Positions 16,928-26,124 of a stretch of DNA of 64,000 nt are shown here, piece after piece. Source of the DNA: Treponema sp. (GTDB taxonomy: Bacteria > Spirochaetota > Spirochaetia > Treponematales > Breznakiellaceae). The stretch spans positions 1 through 64,000 of the forward strand of contig JAITUR010000061.1 of NCBI GenBank assembly GCA_031286205.1, given 5' to 3'. Positions within the stretch are counted from its first letter, which is position 1, and every line of letters begins with the position of its first letter. The translations under genes were made by a program, and so were the position numbers. Under the pieces are notes generated by a model, which was not told where the DNA came from, did no database searches, and was given only the letters and a program-made list of their open reading frames with translations.

Positions 16928-18319
16928 TTATTCTATATACTTAATATCAAAGCTTACGGTGCCGTAAGCAGCATTTTCATCAACAAAATCAGTACCGTTC
17001 CACCCTTTACCCCTAAATCCATTGCCCCAGTTTACGGTTACATCAGAGCCGGAATATCTTGCAGGTATTGAACCATAACCTATTGCTCCCTGTGGTACAC
17101 GAATAGTTGTAAAACTTCCCGATACTACAGGACCAAGCAACGGAGCATTACTTCCCATAGTGATAACACGGTTGCTGGTACCACCACTACGGGTGAAAGC
17201 TCCCGTACCTATGTAAGTAACCGCCGGAAAATTCATTTCTTCTTCAAAACGAGACTCATTGAAAGCATTATCGCCAATGTAAGTAACTGCTGAAAAGTTA
17301 ATTCTTTCTAAGCGACGATACTGGAAAGCATAACCTCCAATGGAAGTTGCCGCAGGAAAGTTAGTGACGTGTAAAGGAATTCGGCTGGATGTAATACTAT
17401 AAAGACGATTGTCCTCATACATATAGGGACTAATAGCGAAAGCATAATCGCCAATGGAAATTGTCGCAGGAAAGTTTACAGATAGTAACTTTACACAGTT
17501 CAAAAAAGCATAATCGCCAATGGAAATTGCTGCTGGAAATTTTGCGCTTAGTAAATTTCCAAGGCTTCCTAAATTTACACAGCTAGCAAAAGCCCAATCT
17601 CCAATAGAAATAACCTCTGGAAAGTTTATGCTTTGCAATACACCACAGCCACCAAAAGCATAATTGCCAATAGAAATTGCCGCCGGAAAGTTTGCGCTTC
17701 TTAAATAAGAATTTGTGAAAGCATAATCTCCAATGGAAATTGCCGCCGGAAAGTTTACGCTTTGTAAAGCGCTACAGGTAGAAAAAGCATTATCGCCAAT
17801 AGAAGTAACTGATTGAGAACTCACGCTCTCTAAAACAATATATCTACTACTAATATGATAATGATGAGCAGACTCATCAGAAAGCACACCCCCAAAAGCA
17901 TTATCACCGATGCTTCTTGCAACATTAGGCAGAACAATAGAAACTATTCTTTCTTTTCCAGCGGAAAGAGTACTAGCATTAGGAGAATAGAACGAAGTAC
18001 TATTCATCTTGCAAGGAGAAAGATCCAGGTTAACATATTTTCCTGTCGAACCAATTGTAGCAAGCAGTTGACCCCAGCCGCTGCTTTCGCTCTGCGTATC
18101 CCCAAGATTAATATTTATGGTAAGAAATATAGGATTTTTTGCTGTTCGCCCACCAGTATGCCTTGAAAGATAATCAGACACAGCAGAAATACTGGTAAAA
18201 ACAGGTGCTTCGGATGTCCCGGATTTATTTGAAGTTGATTTAACCGGATCATCACAAGTAACAAATACCAGCGAAAAAATCACTGCCAAAATCATCGTAA
18301 ATATTGCGTTTTTCTTCAT
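16928..18319 (-). CDS. BspA-like leucine-rich-repeat surface lipoprotein
   Basis: 463 aa from ATG 18319, chosen because AGAGG precedes it; the ORF track starts 20 residues earlier. A signal sequence ends in SLVFVTC, a loose spirochaetal lipobox. About ten LRR_5-type repeats follow, each built on FPAAISIGDYAF with small variations (~residues 130-400). A C-terminal stretch ending in VSFDIKYIE closes the protein. Such proteins mediate adhesion or colonisation in oral and gut treponemes. Divergent from an XRE regulator gene, with shared operator-like sites between them. Confidence 0.88.
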   Translation of the reverse strand: MKKNAIFTMILAVIFSLVFVTCDDPVKSTSNKSGTSEAPVFTSISAVSDYLSRHTGGRTAKNPIFLTININLGDTQSESSGWGQLLATIGSTGKYVNLDLSPCKMNSTSFYSPNASTLSAGKERIVSIVLPNVARSIGDNAFGGVLSDESAHHYHISSRYIVLESVSSQSVTSIGDNAFSTCSALQSVNFPAAISIGDYAFTNSYLRSANFPAAISIGNYAFGGCGVLQSINFPEVISIGDWAFASCVNLGSLGNLLSAKFPAAISIGDYAFLNCVKLLSVNFPATISIGDYAFAISPYMYEDNRLYSITSSRIPLHVTNFPAATSIGGYAFQYRRLERINFSAVTYIGDNAFNESRFEEEMNFPAVTYIGTGAFTRSGGTSNRVITMGSNAPLLGPVVSGSFTTIRVPQGAIGYGSIPARYSGSDVTVNWGNGFRGKGWNGTDFVDENAAYGTVSFDIKYIE

Positions 18320-18400
18320 ATTTGACCTCTCTTTTTTTGCCGTAAAGGGCAATTTTAATCTAACGATGGCGCAACGCACCGGTAATTTCCCTTAAAACTA

Positions 18401-18589
18401 TAGACCATGTCAAGAGCTATATAATTATATAATAGACCGTAAAATGAACTATTGTCAAGTTTTTTAGTTTATTTTTTAGCTGTAAATTGCAATTAAATCG
18501 TACAAATTTCCGGGAAAACTTGCTAAATCCGATTTAACTTCCGAAAATAACTTATTTAAGGTTAACTTAGTAGACCTTAAAATGGTCTA
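18401..18589. promoter_or_regulatory. Operator-like repeats TAGACC-N7-GGTCTA in the bspA/XRE intergenic region
   Basis: A perfect palindrome, TAGACCTTAAAATGGTCTA, lies at 18571-18589. A degenerate copy, TAGACCGTAAAATGAACTA, is at 18433-18451, and a lone half-site TAGACC is at 18401. The perfect site covers the -35 position of the XRE gene and the others lie nearer the BspA-like gene, so one repressor could control both. Which protein binds is inferred from position. Confidence 0.6.
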
Positions 18590-18615
18590 TTTATAAAATC
18601 AATCTATACTATAGT

Positions 18616-18996
18616 ATGGTTAAGAAAACAATCGCTCAAATTTTCGCTGAAAATGTAATTCATTACAGGAAAAAACATGGGCGTTCTCAGTATGATTTGG
18701 CTATTTTAAGCGGAATTAGCAGAACCATGATTAGCCATTATGAAAGAGAGGGGATTTTACCAACTTCCGATCGTTTACAGGCTTTAGCAGATTCTTTGAC
18801 AATTCCGGTATATAAGCTTTTTATGGAAAGCAAGAAAGACATAAACCCCGAAACAGATTTATCAAATATCGATCCCAGAAGCGTAAAAAAACTCCGGGAT
18901 ATCCTTTCCCTTCCACCGGAAGATCGCAATGATCTTTATCGTATTTTGAATAAAATGCTTCGTAAAAATCAACTGGAAAACCAAAACCGGAAATAA
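18616..18996 (+). CDS. XRE-family transcriptional regulator
   Basis: 126 aa with an N-terminal helix-turn-helix (~residues 9-63): VIHYRKKHGRSQYDLAILSG, then SRTMISHYEREGILPTSDRL. A short C-terminal part has RSVKKLRDILSLPPEDRNDL, typical of XRE proteins with a small dimerisation helix. There is no Shine-Dalgarno sequence. TATACT ends 5 bp before the ATG, so the mRNA is probably leaderless. The palindrome at 18571 suggests autoregulation, perhaps together with the divergent lipoprotein gene. Confidence 0.85.
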   Translation: MVKKTIAQIFAENVIHYRKKHGRSQYDLAILSGISRTMISHYEREGILPTSDRLQALADSLTIPVYKLFMESKKDINPETDLSNIDPRSVKKLRDILSLPPEDRNDLYRILNKMLRKNQLENQNRK

Positions 18997-19019
18997 GTTT
19001 TAAATCCAACAAATTCCCA

Positions 19020-19048
19020 TTGACAGTCCTGTCAAAAAATGTTAAAAT
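19020..19048 (+). promoter_or_regulatory. Sigma-70-type promoter of the sugar ABC ATPase gene
   Basis: TTGACA at 19020 and TAAAAT at 19043, spacer 17 bp, 36 bp before the ATG at 19084. GACAGTCCTGTC overlapping the -35 is a small palindrome that could be an operator. Confidence 0.8.
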
Positions 19049-19083
19049 ACTCTTATAAAATAACCCAAAAGGGAGGCCAGCAG

Positions 19084-20190
19084 ATGGCAAAAGTAGAAAT
19101 GAAATCCATTTCAAAGGTTTATGATGGCGGCGTCCGCGCTGTTGACAATGCCAACATAACAGTCGAAGACAAGGAATTTGTCGTTCTTGTAGGTCCGTCC
19201 GGTTGTGGTAAATCTACCACTCTCCGTATGGTCGCCGGTTTAGAGGATATCACCGAAGGTGAACTCCTTATAGACGGCGAAAAAATGAACGATGTTCCGC
19301 CCAAAGACAGGAATATCGCAATGGTATTCCAGAACTACGCTCTTTACCCCCATATGTCAGTCTATGAAAACATGGCGTTCGGTCTGCGCATTAAAAAGGT
19401 TCCAAAAGCCGAAATTGATAAGCGCGTTAACGAAGCCGCCCGTATTCTGGATATAGAAAAATTCCTGGATCGCAAGCCAAAGGCTCTTTCCGGCGGTCAA
19501 AGACAGCGTGTCGCGGTAGGCCGTGCCATTGTCCGTAACCCCAAGGTCTTCTTGTTTGACGAACCTCTTTCCAACTTGGATGCCAAGCTGCGCGTACAGA
19601 TGAGGGCGGAGCTTTCCGACCTTCACCTTCGCCTTAATGCAACCATGATCTATGTAACCCACGACCAGGTAGAAGCTATGACCATGGCAAGCAAAATCGT
19701 TGTTATGAAAGACGGAAAAGTTCAGCAGATTGGCGCGCCGTTATTCCTTTACAACTGGCCGGTAAACAAATTCGTAGCAGGATTTATCGGATCCCCGCCC
19801 ATGAACTTCCTTACCGTAAAAGTAATGGAAGAAGGCAGCTCCATTGTTTTGGACGAAGGTTCGTTTAAAATTAAAGCCGACGATTCCCATATCGAACATC
19901 TAAAAAAATATATCGGTAAGGAAGCGTTCTTTGGCATTAGACCGGAAGATTTAATCTATTCCGACAAAGAAGTTAAAAACAGCATGACCGTAAAGGTAAC
20001 AGTTGTAGAACCTCTTGGCGCGGATATTCATCTGTGGCTGACAACAGAAACCCAGCCATTGGTAGCACGCACAGAGCCCAACCATGTATTTAAAGTTGGC
20101 GATACCGCATACTTTACCCCAAAAATGGACAAGGCGCGCTACTTTGACAAGGAAACAGAACTGGCAATTATTCCTTCGCCCGGGTCATGA
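19084..20190 (+). CDS. Sugar ABC transporter ATP-binding protein (UgpC/MsmK/MalK type)
   Basis: 368 aa from ATG 19084, which has GGGAGG upstream. Walker A is [13 protein letters not shown], the signature [15 protein letters not shown], Walker [17 protein letters not shown], and the switch histidine lies in [12 protein letters not shown]. The C-terminal OB-fold/TOBE region (~240-365) includes [12 protein letters not shown]. In many Gram-positive and spirochaete genomes one such ATPase serves several sugar permeases, which fits the lack of permease genes here. It has its own promoter and a strong terminator. Confidence 0.93.
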   Translation: MAKVEMKSISKVYDGGVRAVDNANITVEDKEFVVLVGPSGCGKSTTLRMVAGLEDITEGELLIDGEKMNDVPPKDRNIAMVFQNYALYPHMSVYENMAFGLRIKKVPKAEIDKRVNEAARILDIEKFLDRKPKALSGGQRQRVAVGRAIVRNPKVFLFDEPLSNLDAKLRVQMRAELSDLHLRLNATMIYVTHDQVEAMTMASKIVVMKDGKVQQIGAPLFLYNWPVNKFVAGFIGSPPMNFLTVKVMEEGSSIVLDEGSFKIKADDSHIEHLKKYIGKEAFFGIRPEDLIYSDKEVKNSMTVKVTVVEPLGADIHLWLTTETQPLVARTEPNHVFKVGDTAYFTPKMDKARYFDKETELAIIPSPGS

Positions 20191-20216
20191 TCAATTAATT
20201 AAGTCACGAATAAAAG

Positions 20217-20250
20217 GGCTGTCCAAGAAGTATCTTGGACAGCCTTTTTT
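20217..20250 (+). terminator. Rho-independent terminator
   Basis: A 12-bp perfect stem, GGCTGTCCAAGA/TCTTGGACAGCC, with loop AGTA and six T follows the ABC ATPase gene. Confidence 0.95.
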
Positions 20251-20252
20251 CA

Positions 20253-20372
20253 TGCTGCTTTCCGTATGCTACTTCCCGCCCTGGTTGCGGTATTTCCCCG
20301 GACTGACCCCGGTGTAGGCTTTAAAGATTTTAGAGAACCAGCTCTGGTCTTCGAAACAACAGTTGGTGGCAA
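20253..20372 (-). pseudogene. Duplicated 3' end of an AraC-family gene (left copy of a direct repeat)
   Basis: These 120 bp match 23514-23633 with a single mismatch. Read on the minus strand they encode the last ~34 residues of the AraC regulator (CCFEDQSWFSKIFKAYTGV onward), the stop codon and about 16 bp beyond. There is no upstream coding sequence, so this is a fragment. The two copies are 3261 bp apart and bracket two unknown genes and the RCC1 lipoprotein gene. Confidence 0.9.
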
Positions 20373-20543
20373 GCGATCTGTTGAACAACTAGATGACTTT
20401 CTATTTACATTGAATACTCACAAACGCAATTCTGCCACCATTAGTGGCAGAAATATGCTGGACAAAAGATGTTTTGATTACTTTATTCCCTTTTCTTTTT
20501 TTCTTTCGTTATGTTATACTAAAAATCAAGGAGAGAAAGATTT

Positions 20544-20774
20544 ATGCCCCAAACAATGACCCTTGATGAAAAACTCGCAATATCAATGAAGGCTTGTGCT
20601 TTGTATCAAGCTGGTGATACAGAAGGATTTAGCCGAGTTATAAGGACAGCTCCTATGCCTCCATATCTTGCTAAAATATTTAAGGAAAAAGTAGGTGTTG
20701 AACCCCTATTAAAAGCTGGATATAATTTGTCGGAAGCAGAGGCAGAGTTTGGACATAACTGGCTTAATACTTAA
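20544..20774 (+). CDS. Small protein of unknown function
   Basis: 76 aa, beginning MPQTMTLDEKLAISMKACAL, with GGAGAG upstream and TTATACT as a likely -10 element about 30 bp earlier. It is predicted helical, with no membrane segment or known motif that I can see. Its last codons overlap the next gene by 26 bp, so the two are probably co-translated partners. Not recognised. It lies in the block flanked by the araC 3'-end duplication. Confidence 0.65.
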   Translation: MPQTMTLDEKLAISMKACALYQAGDTEGFSRVIRTAPMPPYLAKIFKEKVGVEPLLKAGYNLSEAEAEFGHNWLNT

Positions 20775-21312
20775 AATAAATGACGCTGCGATTGCCATTG
20801 ATTTCGGTCGAAAAGGTTTTGCAACAAGAGGCAAAGCAGAAGAAGGGCGTATCTCCTATGAAACAGGCATAGTTGCGGCTTTGTCCGCTTTTAGAGATGC
20901 CCAATCAACCACCGATCCAAAAACAATAATCCTTGCAGAATACACCTTCCTAAATCAAGAATTACAATTTTGCGAACCAACAGATAAAGACAGCCTAAGC
21001 AGCCTTACCCAAGCCATACAAAGTTTTGACGATGCATTCCTTGCACTTCAAGCAGTAGAAGATAACAATCTTTATAAAGGGGCTGAATTAACCTACCCCC
21101 ACAATAAAAAATATCGGATCAGCGGTTTTCCAAAAGACGCTTTCCACATTGCCTGTATATCACATAAAACAAGACTACAAAACATACTCAGATCCCCCGG
21201 CATAGACCCCATCGAAAAATCCCTACTCAAACAGCGTTTTGCCAATCTCTCCACCGCCCAAAACGGCTATATCGAAAAACAGAAGAAAGCCTTACAAATA
21301 AATGAGCAATGA
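20749..21312 (+). CDS. Unknown protein, overlaps the preceding small gene
   Basis: 187 aa, starting at TTG 20749 inside the end of the upstream gene. A later start is possible but would trim the conserved-looking opening ILKINDAAIAIDFGRKGFAT. The protein is soluble and mostly helical, with KYRISGFPKDAFHIACISHKTRLQN near the C-terminus. No family recognised. The 26-bp overlap with an unrelated frame suggests a two-gene unit, but nothing shows toxin-antitoxin or regulatory function. Confidence 0.6.
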   Translation: MDITGLILKINDAAIAIDFGRKGFATRGKAEEGRISYETGIVAALSAFRDAQSTTDPKTIILAEYTFLNQELQFCEPTDKDSLSSLTQAIQSFDDAFLALQAVEDNNLYKGAELTYPHNKKYRISGFPKDAFHIACISHKTRLQNILRSPGIDPIEKSLLKQRFANLSTAQNGYIEKQKKALQINEQ

Positions 21313-21705
<393 letters not shown>

Positions 21706-21735
21706 ACCGTCTGTAAATCTACAGGCGGTTTTTTA
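21706..21735 (+). terminator. Rho-independent terminator or leader hairpin
   Basis: CCGTCTGTA pairs with TACAGGCGG (9-bp arms with one G-T pair) around AATC, followed by six T. It lies 33 bp before the RCC1 lipoprotein ATG, so it either ends an upstream transcript or attenuates this gene. Confidence 0.75.
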
Positions 21736-21767
21736 TATATAAACCAAGTAATAAAGGAGCGTAAAAC

Positions 21768-23264
21768 ATGAAACACACAATCAAATTATTCGCAGTTATA
21801 GCATTGGCTGCGCTAATCGGAATTGCCGCAATATCCTGCCCCAACGGCGGACACACGCACACAGGCATCCCCTGCACCGAATGCGGATTTGCAATCGGCT
21901 TCACAGTCGGCGTGAATGCAGCCGCTGCGGCGCAATCACACTTCAGCAACTTCGCCGCTGCGCTTGGTTACGCAAAAGACGGCGACACAATCTTTGTCTG
22001 GGAAGCAGTAACACACACCGAACAAATCTCTATACAGGGAAAAGCGCTCATCATAGAACTGAACGGCTTTACGTTTAACCTCAATACTGATGATACAGCA
22101 CTTTATGTACAGAGCGGCACATTCACAACTCGAGGAGGCGCTTTCAACATCACCGTTACAGGCGAAGGAAGCTACGGCGTGCGGGCATTCGAGCAGGGCG
22201 AAGTAACAACAACAGGAGGCTCTTTCAACATCACCGCTACAGGCGAAGGAAGCACCGGCGTGTCGGCAGAAGTCAACAGCGAAGTAACAATAACAGGCGA
22301 CATCACCGCTACAGGTGGAGTCAACATCGGCGTGTGGGCATTAGACAACAGCGAAGTTATTATAAACGGTGCGTTACAAGTAACTGAAGTAAATAGTGTC
22401 TACATCTCTTTTGCAGCCATTCATATGGAAAAAGGTGATGGCACACTAATCAGCGGCTACTTTGTTTACGAAGACGGGAATAGCATTGTTAAGATAAGGG
22501 ACGACTGCACCCACAGCTGGGGTGCATGGACAAATATCAATCCCGAACCAACATGTGTTGCAACAGGAACAGGCACAAGTGTTTGTACCGCCTGTGGAGC
22601 AAGAGACACAAATGCAGTGATTCCCCCAGACCCCAACGCCCACGGCGAGTGGGTGCATAGAATAGTTGATCCCCCAACCTGTGTAGCCACCGGATCTGGC
22701 TACAAGGACTGCGGCAGAGACAGGGAAAACTGTAAATATTCCGAGCCATTTACTTTTCAAATAGACCCGGACAATCACGCTCAAGGCGGCGTATGCACCC
22801 TATGCAGCAACGTCGTCCCATTTACAATGGTTTCGGCAGGATCTCAGCACAGCCTTGGCATAAGGGACGGCAGGCTCTACGCATGGGGGTTGGCTGATGA
22901 CGGCAGGCTTGGCAACGGCGCAACAAGCGGCAATGTTACTACACCTGTGCAAATTGGTACAGATACAGATTGGACATTTGTCTCGGCAGGAAATTCGCAC
23001 AGCCTTGGCATAAGGGGCGGCAGGCTCTACGCCTGGGGGTCCGCTTTTATCGGCAAGCTTGGCAATGGCGCAATAAGCGGCGATGTTACTACACCTGTGC
23101 AAATTGGTACAGATACAGATTGGACATTTGTCTCGGCAGGAGTACAGCACAGCCTTGGCATAAGGGCCGGGCTCTACGCATGGGGGTTGGCTAATGACGG
23201 CAGGCTTGGCAACGGCGCAACAAGCGGCAATGTTACTACACCCACGGGGATTACGGTTCCATAG
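21768..23264 (+). CDS. RCC1-repeat lipoprotein
   Basis: 498 aa. The signal sequence ends in the lipobox IAAISC (Cys ~24). Residues ~50-240 have repetitive TGGSFNITATGEGS-type strands resembling a beta-helix. A cysteine-rich zone (~250-345) contains two PTCVATG units. The C-terminus holds three RCC1 repeats, each starting VSAGxxHSLGIR and containing LYAWG and LGNGA. RCC1 propellers usually have seven blades, so three is short. The DNA of the repeats is nearly identical, implying recent duplication or deletion. GGAGCG precedes the ATG. A surface or periplasmic binding role is likely; the partner is unknown. Confidence 0.8.
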   Translation: MKHTIKLFAVIALAALIGIAAISCPNGGHTHTGIPCTECGFAIGFTVGVNAAAAAQSHFSNFAAALGYAKDGDTIFVWEAVTHTEQISIQGKALIIELNGFTFNLNTDDTALYVQSGTFTTRGGAFNITVTGEGSYGVRAFEQGEVTTTGGSFNITATGEGSTGVSAEVNSEVTITGDITATGGVNIGVWALDNSEVIINGALQVTEVNSVYISFAAIHMEKGDGTLISGYFVYEDGNSIVKIRDDCTHSWGAWTNINPEPTCVATGTGTSVCTACGARDTNAVIPPDPNAHGEWVHRIVDPPTCVATGSGYKDCGRDRENCKYSEPFTFQIDPDNHAQGGVCTLCSNVVPFTMVSAGSQHSLGIRDGRLYAWGLADDGRLGNGATSGNVTTPVQIGTDTDWTFVSAGNSHSLGIRGGRLYAWGSAFIGKLGNGAISGDVTTPVQIGTDTDWTFVSAGVQHSLGIRAGLYAWGLANDGRLGNGATSGNVTTPTGITVP

Positions 23265-23285
23265 GAAGGAGCAGAGGGAACGCCC

Positions 23286-23318
23286 GGTGTCAGACATCAA
23301 TCGCTGATGTCTGACACC
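23286..23318. repeat. Perfect 14-bp inverted repeat
   Basis: GGTGTCAGACATCA and TGATGTCTGACACC flank a 5-nt loop just after the lipoprotein stop codon. No T-run follows, so it is more likely a REP-like element or an mRNA-end stabiliser than a terminator. Confidence 0.75.
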
Positions 23319-23513
23319 ACTGCGATGTACCCAAATTTTACAACTGAAGCCTTGCTCTCTTTTTTTAATTGTTCCCTGTTCATTTGTATTATCTTCTCAA
23401 AACACCCAAATTGTGATAAAATAAATACATGGCAAAATGATTACTTCTTGGACACCCCCGCACGGTGGTGTGAGAGGACGGCTGTTCAAATAATGAACAG
23501 CCTCCTACTCGAT

Positions 23514-23633
23514 TGCTGCTTTCCGTATGCTACTTCCCGCCCTGGTTGCGGTATTTCCCCGGACTGACCCCGGTGTAGGCTTTAAAGATTTTAGAGAACC
23601 AGCTCTGGTCTTCGAAACAACAGTTGGTAGCAA
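23514..23633. repeat. Right copy of the 120-bp direct repeat (3' end of the intact araC gene)
   Basis: Matches 20253-20372 with one mismatch. This copy is continuous with the full AraC-family gene. The repeat breaks at 23634, inside the coding sequence, and just beyond the stop codon on the other side. Confidence 0.9.
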
Positions 23634-24795
23634 TTTCGCTGAGGGTCATTTCGGTATCCAGTAAGAGCCGGCTGGCTTTTTCTACCCTAAGACGGTTTAG
23701 GTATTTAGAAAGGTTTTCCCCCATTTCTTCTTTAAAGATGGTGCTAAAATAAGGCGGAGAAAGACCGGCAACATCCGCTATTTCTTTTAGGCTTATCTTC
23801 TTGGTGTAATTTTCCAAAATAAAGTTTTCCGCCTTTCTAAGGGCTGTAGCATGGGGAATTCCGCGGAAAGAAGAAATAGTGCCGGACACACGATCCACAA
23901 TTTTATGGAGAGTGTCGGTTAATTCTTCTATTGTTTTGGCTTCCTGGACAAGCTTAAGATTTTGGCTGTTAATCTCCATAGAAAGACTGCCGCTCTTAAC
24001 CGGGCTTATTTCTACTCTGGATATAAGCACCACAATTTCTATTATTCTTAACTGAATGTGGTTAAACTGTTCCGTATTAGAAAAAATAATCATTGCCAAA
24101 AGCTCGTTTAGGATTTTCTTGGCTTCTGTCGCATCCCCTTTTCGCAGGGCAGCCATTAAGCTTTTTTCCTTGTCCAAAGGATATCCGGGCTTGTCGCTTC
24201 CGTATTGTTTCGTAAGCTGCTCTATAATTTTAGCTATTGCTTGCTGTTGCTCCGCTCTTCGCCTGATTATTTCGTGATAATCCTCGCTTCCTGTACTAAG
24301 GGATTCTGCGCATAGCTGCATCATCTCTGCCATGGACTGGACTTTTTCCTCGTCTGCCGTTGGGGTTGCCTCTATGCGTTCTTTTAAATCTTCTTTTACT
24401 TTTTCACTATTGCACATAACAAGAGTATCATTTGCATTTGAAAAAATGTCAACTCTTTTTTGCGATTCTTTTTGTAAAAAACCCCCGCCCCTGATAGCCC
24501 CAGAAAAACTGCCCTGAGTATATATTGGGCTAACCCAGAACATAATCCCCATATTGCATTTATAAATATGAAAAGTCCCTTTTTTCTTAACTTCCTCTAT
24601 AGCATTAATATGTATATCATGGCACGGAAAATAAGGACAATATGGGCAAATGGTTTCTTCCGGCTCGTTTTTAAAGCCCTCTGGGTAGTATGGCTTCAAA
24701 TTGCTGTCATAAATACATATACTGCAGCCTGTAGCCTGACTGTAGTCCAACATGGTTTTTTCGGCTTTTTCGATGAAATTTAATTCCTTGTTCAT
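23530..24795 (-). CDS. AraC-family regulator with PocR-type sensory domain (copy 1)
   Basis: 421 aa from ATG 24795, supported by AAGGGGG upstream; the ORF track adds 46 unlikely residues. The N-terminal PocR domain (~10-180) has the cysteine-rich ICPYCPYFPCHDIHINA and VSPIYTQGSFSGAIRGGG. A middle helical region is followed by two AraC helix-turn-helices: ISLKEIADVAGLSPPYFSTI and the MTLSEIATNCCFEDQSWFSK motif. PocR domains bind small hydrocarbon ligands, and the ligand here is unknown. Second gene of a tandem pair, 13 bp after its paralogue. Its 3' end is duplicated at 20.3 kb. Confidence 0.9.
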   Translation of the reverse strand: MNKELNFIEKAEKTMLDYSQATGCSICIYDSNLKPYYPEGFKNEPEETICPYCPYFPCHDIHINAIEEVKKKGTFHIYKCNMGIMFWVSPIYTQGSFSGAIRGGGFLQKESQKRVDIFSNANDTLVMCNSEKVKEDLKERIEATPTADEEKVQSMAEMMQLCAESLSTGSEDYHEIIRRRAEQQQAIAKIIEQLTKQYGSDKPGYPLDKEKSLMAALRKGDATEAKKILNELLAMIIFSNTEQFNHIQLRIIEIVVLISRVEISPVKSGSLSMEINSQNLKLVQEAKTIEELTDTLHKIVDRVSGTISSFRGIPHATALRKAENFILENYTKKISLKEIADVAGLSPPYFSTIFKEEMGENLSKYLNRLRVEKASRLLLDTEMTLSEIATNCCFEDQSWFSKIFKAYTGVSPGKYRNQGGK

Positions 24796-24808
24796 AAATA
24801 CCCCCTTA

Positions 24809-26005
24809 CTATGCAGATAACCCGAAAATACTGCCTTGATCCCTGTATTTTCCCGGAGTGTATCCTGTGTTATTCTTAAATATTTTTGAGAACCAGCTTT
24901 GATCCTCAAACCCGCATATTTTTGCAATTTCACTGATCGATTTATTTGTTGTTATCAGTAAAGTTGCCGCTTTTTCTATTCTAAGCCGGTTTAAATAATC
25001 CGATAAATTTTCTCCCATTTCTTCCTTAAATATTGTGCTAAAATATGTGGCAGAAAGCCCCGATGCTTTTGCAATTTCCCTTAGGCTGATTTTTCTTGTG
25101 TAATTATCCCAGATATAACGCTCTGCCTTTCTGAGTGCGGGGAAATGACGAACACCATGAAAAGAAAAGATTCTTTCTGACATTTTATCCGTAATATCCG
25201 TAAGAATGGATTCTATTTCTCCTAAACTTGTACTTTCTTTTATCTTTTTTTGGTACCGGCTGTTTACTTCCAGTATTGCATTATCGTTTATATCATCCGG
25301 GTTAGATGTTGCCCTGGTTAGCAATACTGCCAATTCCAATGCTCTTAAACGGAAAGCCGGAAGATTAGATTTTGCCTCGTTGAATCGAATATTAACCAGT
25401 TTTATAAGTAATTTTCTAGCTTCTACGGTATCGCCGCGCCTAAGATTTGCAAGTAACATTCTTTCCATATCCAGCGAAAAAGCTTCGTTTATTTCGTCTT
25501 CCGGCGAGTATTCGCCGGAGTTTAAAAAAATGTCCGAATTATACGGTATTTCTTCTATATTTTTTTGTGTAAAACTTTTTCCCGAGATTTGATCCGCGCA
25601 AATCTTCATCATTTTTACAAGTGCTTTTATTTTATTGCTATTCTTGCTTGTTTCCTTTATACCGCCGGATAATAGCGCCCCTGCGAATCGTTCTCCCGAA
25701 TAAAATGGGCTTGTCCAGTAAACAAGATCGTTTGGGCATAAATAAATATTGGAGCTTCCAAGTTCTTTTGCCTTATCTACAGATCTAAGATGCATTAATG
25801 CGCAGACATTTTTTCCGTCATTATCAATTTCTTTTTTACAATATTTACAGAAAAAATTAAACAGGTTCATGTCTAAGGAATAATTCGGTTTTATAACAAA
25901 TACGGCAGTATTTGTAGATTTTTCATAATGCCGGGCTATTTTATTCGCTTTATGAAGTAGTGGCTCCAACTCACGGCGTTGAATTATGTTTGGTAATTTT
26001 GACAT
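24809..26005 (-). CDS. AraC-family regulator with PocR-type sensory domain (copy 2)
   Basis: 398 aa from ATG 26005, with AGGAGA upstream. It is a clear paralogue of the next gene, with an N-terminal PocR-like domain (FFCKYCKKEIDNDGKNVCA, TSPFYSGERFAGALLSGGI) and a C-terminal AraC DNA-binding pair (ISLREIAKASGLSATYFSTI, SISEIAKICGFEDQSWFSKI). The DNA-binding halves are far more alike than the sensory halves, so the two probably read different signals at related sites. No obvious target operon adjoins them; the divergent phosphohexomutase gene is one candidate. Confidence 0.9.
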   Translation of the reverse strand: MSKLPNIIQRRELEPLLHKANKIARHYEKSTNTAVFVIKPNYSLDMNLFNFFCKYCKKEIDNDGKNVCALMHLRSVDKAKELGSSNIYLCPNDLVYWTSPFYSGERFAGALLSGGIKETSKNSNKIKALVKMMKICADQISGKSFTQKNIEEIPYNSDIFLNSGEYSPEDEINEAFSLDMERMLLANLRRGDTVEARKLLIKLVNIRFNEAKSNLPAFRLRALELAVLLTRATSNPDDINDNAILEVNSRYQKKIKESTSLGEIESILTDITDKMSERIFSFHGVRHFPALRKAERYIWDNYTRKISLREIAKASGLSATYFSTIFKEEMGENLSDYLNRLRIEKAATLLITTNKSISEIAKICGFEDQSWFSKIFKNNTGYTPGKYRDQGSIFGLSA

Positions 26006-26124
26006 ATTTTTATCTCCTATAATAAAAAACTTAATATAATTAAATTGGACAAAATACACCCTTTTTTTGACTTTGTTTTTCGTGAAATACGCCCATTTTT
26101 AGGCGTTTCCCTTGTTAAAAAATT

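Noticed and set aside
22446-23300. Minus-strand cysteine-rich ORFs (112 and 166 aa)
   Set aside because: They are shadows of the RCC1 repeats of the plus-strand lipoprotein gene; their internal repeats come from that gene.
23477-23506. Hairpin GGCTGTTCA/TGAACAGCC as a terminator of the AraC gene
   Set aside because: The stem is good but no T-run follows in either direction, so it is not called as a terminator.
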